A DNA stretch of 64,000 nt, from NCBI RefSeq assembly GCF_004365705.1, contig NZ_SOBN01000001.1, positions 248,001 through 312,000 on the forward strand, read 5' to 3'. A program made the translations under genes and the position numbers. Of the stretch, positions 63,055-64,000 are shown one piece after another. The first letter of the stretch is position 1. Each line of letters opens with the position of its first letter. This DNA comes from Streptomyces sp. 846.5 (GTDB taxonomy: Bacteria; Actinomycetota; Actinomycetes; Streptomycetales; Streptomycetaceae). The notes under the pieces were generated by a model. The model was not told the DNA's origin. It did not search any database and worked only from the letters and a program-made list of their open reading frames with translations.

Positions 63055-63519
63055 TCAGTGGCCCAGGGTCGAGCCGGGCCGAACAATCATGATGACGGTG
63101 ACAGCTGCCCAGAGCAGGTTGAAGATCCCGACGAACATCGCCAACTGCTTGGTGTCCTTCACGGACGCCCCCGCACCGTCGGGGCCGCCCTCGATCAGCC
63201 GGGCCTGACGCGGCAGCACCAGTGCGCCCAGCACCACGGCTGCGAGCAGGGTGAGCACGATGGAGACGATCACCCAGGTCTGGCCGGTCACCTTCATCAC
63301 CCCGGCCGCGGCGAAGCCGAACAGCGGCACGGCGATCCCGACCAGCGCGTAGATCCTGCAGATGCGGTACAGCACGCCCATGGTCGCCTCGGCGTCGCCG
63401 GTGCCCGGTGAGGCCAGCGCCCGTCGGGCGACCGGCGGGAACATGCTGGCCGCCACAGCGACCGGGCCGATGGCGACGATGGCGGCGAGGATGTGCAGCG
63501 CCAGGAAGAATTTAGTCAC
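63055..63519 (-). CDS. DUF2269-like membrane protein
   Basis: The protein has 154 residues with four hydrophobic helices (FFLALHILAAIVAIGPVAVAASMF, RIYALVGIAVPLFGFAAAGVM, WVIVSIVLTLLAAVVLGALVL, LAMFVGIFNLLWAAVTVIMI). An early LHILAAIVAIGP motif is typical of DUF2269 and related cytochrome-b-like membrane families. It is convergent with the DeoR gene (22 bp) and divergent from a DedA gene. Confidence 0.7.
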   Translation of the reverse strand: MTKFFLALHILAAIVAIGPVAVAASMFPPVARRALASPGTGDAEATMGVLYRICRIYALVGIAVPLFGFAAAGVMKVTGQTWVIVSIVLTLLAAVVLGALVLPRQARLIEGGPDGAGASVKDTKQLAMFVGIFNLLWAAVTVIMIVRPGSTLGH

Positions 63520-63622
63520 CCGGGGAGTCTAGGAAACCGCTGACGACGGTCCTCCAGCGGCCCACCGGTGCACCCCGGGGCCCGGACTGTTGTTAACGTT
63601 GTCGCGTGATCGAGAACCTGCC

Positions 63623-64000
63623 GTGAGCGCGGCTCTGCTCGCGGTGAACCCCACCAGCGGGTCCTCTCTGCTGTCGTCCTTCGGGGCCCTGGCCGTGGTG
63701 GTCGTGACCTTCGCCGAGGCCGGGCTGCTGGTCGTCGGCTTCTTCGTGCCCGGGGACACCCTGCTGTTCCCGGCCGGGGTGCTCTGCGCCACCGGGGCCG
63801 GCAACGGGCCGCACCTGACGCTCTGGCAGGTCCTGCTGGGAGCCGCGGCGGGCTCGATCGCCGGCACCCAGTTCGGCTACTACCTGGGCCGTCACGGCGG
63901 CCGCCCCGCCCTGGAACGCATCGACAGCCGCAGGCTGAAGTCGGTGCTGGAGCGCAGCGAGGCCCTGCTGTCCCACTACGGCCGGCGCAAGGCCATCGTC
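63623..64000 (+). CDS. DedA family membrane protein, N-terminal part (cut by window edge)
   Basis: The 126 visible residues begin at GTG 63623 (an earlier GTG at 63606 runs into a stop). FAEAGLLVVGFFVPGDTLLFPAG and LLGAAAGSIAGTQFGYYLGRHGG are the DedA/SNARE-associated family signatures. DedA proteins are flippase-like membrane proteins for lipid carriers. The C-terminus lies outside the window. Confidence 0.88.
   Translation, partial: MSAALLAVNPTSGSSLLSSFGALAVVVVTFAEAGLLVVGFFVPGDTLLFPAGVLCATGAGNGPHLTLWQVLLGAAAGSIAGTQFGYYLGRHGGRPALERIDSRRLKSVLERSEALLSHYGRRKAIV

Overview
The window is high-GC DNA (roughly 70% G+C) with an actinomycete gene complement. Typical markers are LAL/LuxR, TetR, SigJ-type and WhiJ-like regulators, DUF397, DUF1876, DUF6069, DUF5662 and DUF574-type methyltransferase families, a sortase, a GH19 chitinase with a DasR-type site, and a MerR-regulated esterase. 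This fits a Streptomycetaceae chromosome (Streptomyces, Kitasatospora or Streptacidiphilus-like). There is no rRNA, tRNA, CRISPR array or replication origin. Many single-gene regulator/target pairs, two insertion sequences and several broken genes suggest an accessory, arm-like region.

1-7.6 kb: a truncated LAL regulator; a TetR/phosphotransferase divergent pair with a perfect operator; a SigJ/SigX5-type sigma factor divergent from a dihydrofolate-reductase-like gene; two small families; then a lipoprotein and a sortase that overlap. 7.6-8.9 kb: an IS110-family element sitting exactly at the sortase stop codon. 9-13.3 kb: small conserved genes and a SecA2-like ATPase with one frameshift. 13.3-17.2 kb: a CsoR-like repressor, an MMPL exporter and a secreted cupredoxin-like protein; the first two have G/C-tract operators. 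17.4-24.8 kb: antibiotic-biosynthesis-monooxygenase-like barrels, a stand-alone GltD, a second SigJ/SigX5 sigma factor divergent from a YCII-like/MFS operon, and a TetR/GNAT pair. 24.8-32 kb: P450, SET-domain protein, arylamine N-acetyltransferase, hydrolases and a sirtuin.

32-34.8 kb: an apparently intact IS200/IS605 element (Y1 TnpA plus TnpB) splits an HSL-family esterase; its divergent MerR regulator and operator survive. 34.8-41.9 kb: DUF6000-like, GNAT, chitinase, an LLM flavin enzyme with an NADP/F420-type reductase, TetR, and patatin. 42.1-49.2 kb: two small membrane proteins, a histidine kinase, a degenerate kinase and a response regulator, the last three with 4-bp overlaps, followed by a secreted HAF/CHRD lipoprotein. 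49.3-52 kb: a WhiJ-like regulatory group (methyltransferase, DUF397, XRE, HATPase). 52-55.6 kb: FAD monooxygenases, one truncated, and an RHH/Fic-like toxin-antitoxin pair. 55.6-64 kb: an ABC exporter, a large secreted phosphoesterase with PKD and FN3 domains, an MFS/DeoR pair, and a DedA protein cut by the window edge.

The most unusual signals are these. A 32-bp dyad (25 of 32 positions identical) lies midway in both sigma-factor divergent regions. The TnpB element has a reconstructable empty site. The second histidine kinase has lost its phospho-acceptor histidine but keeps coupled expression.
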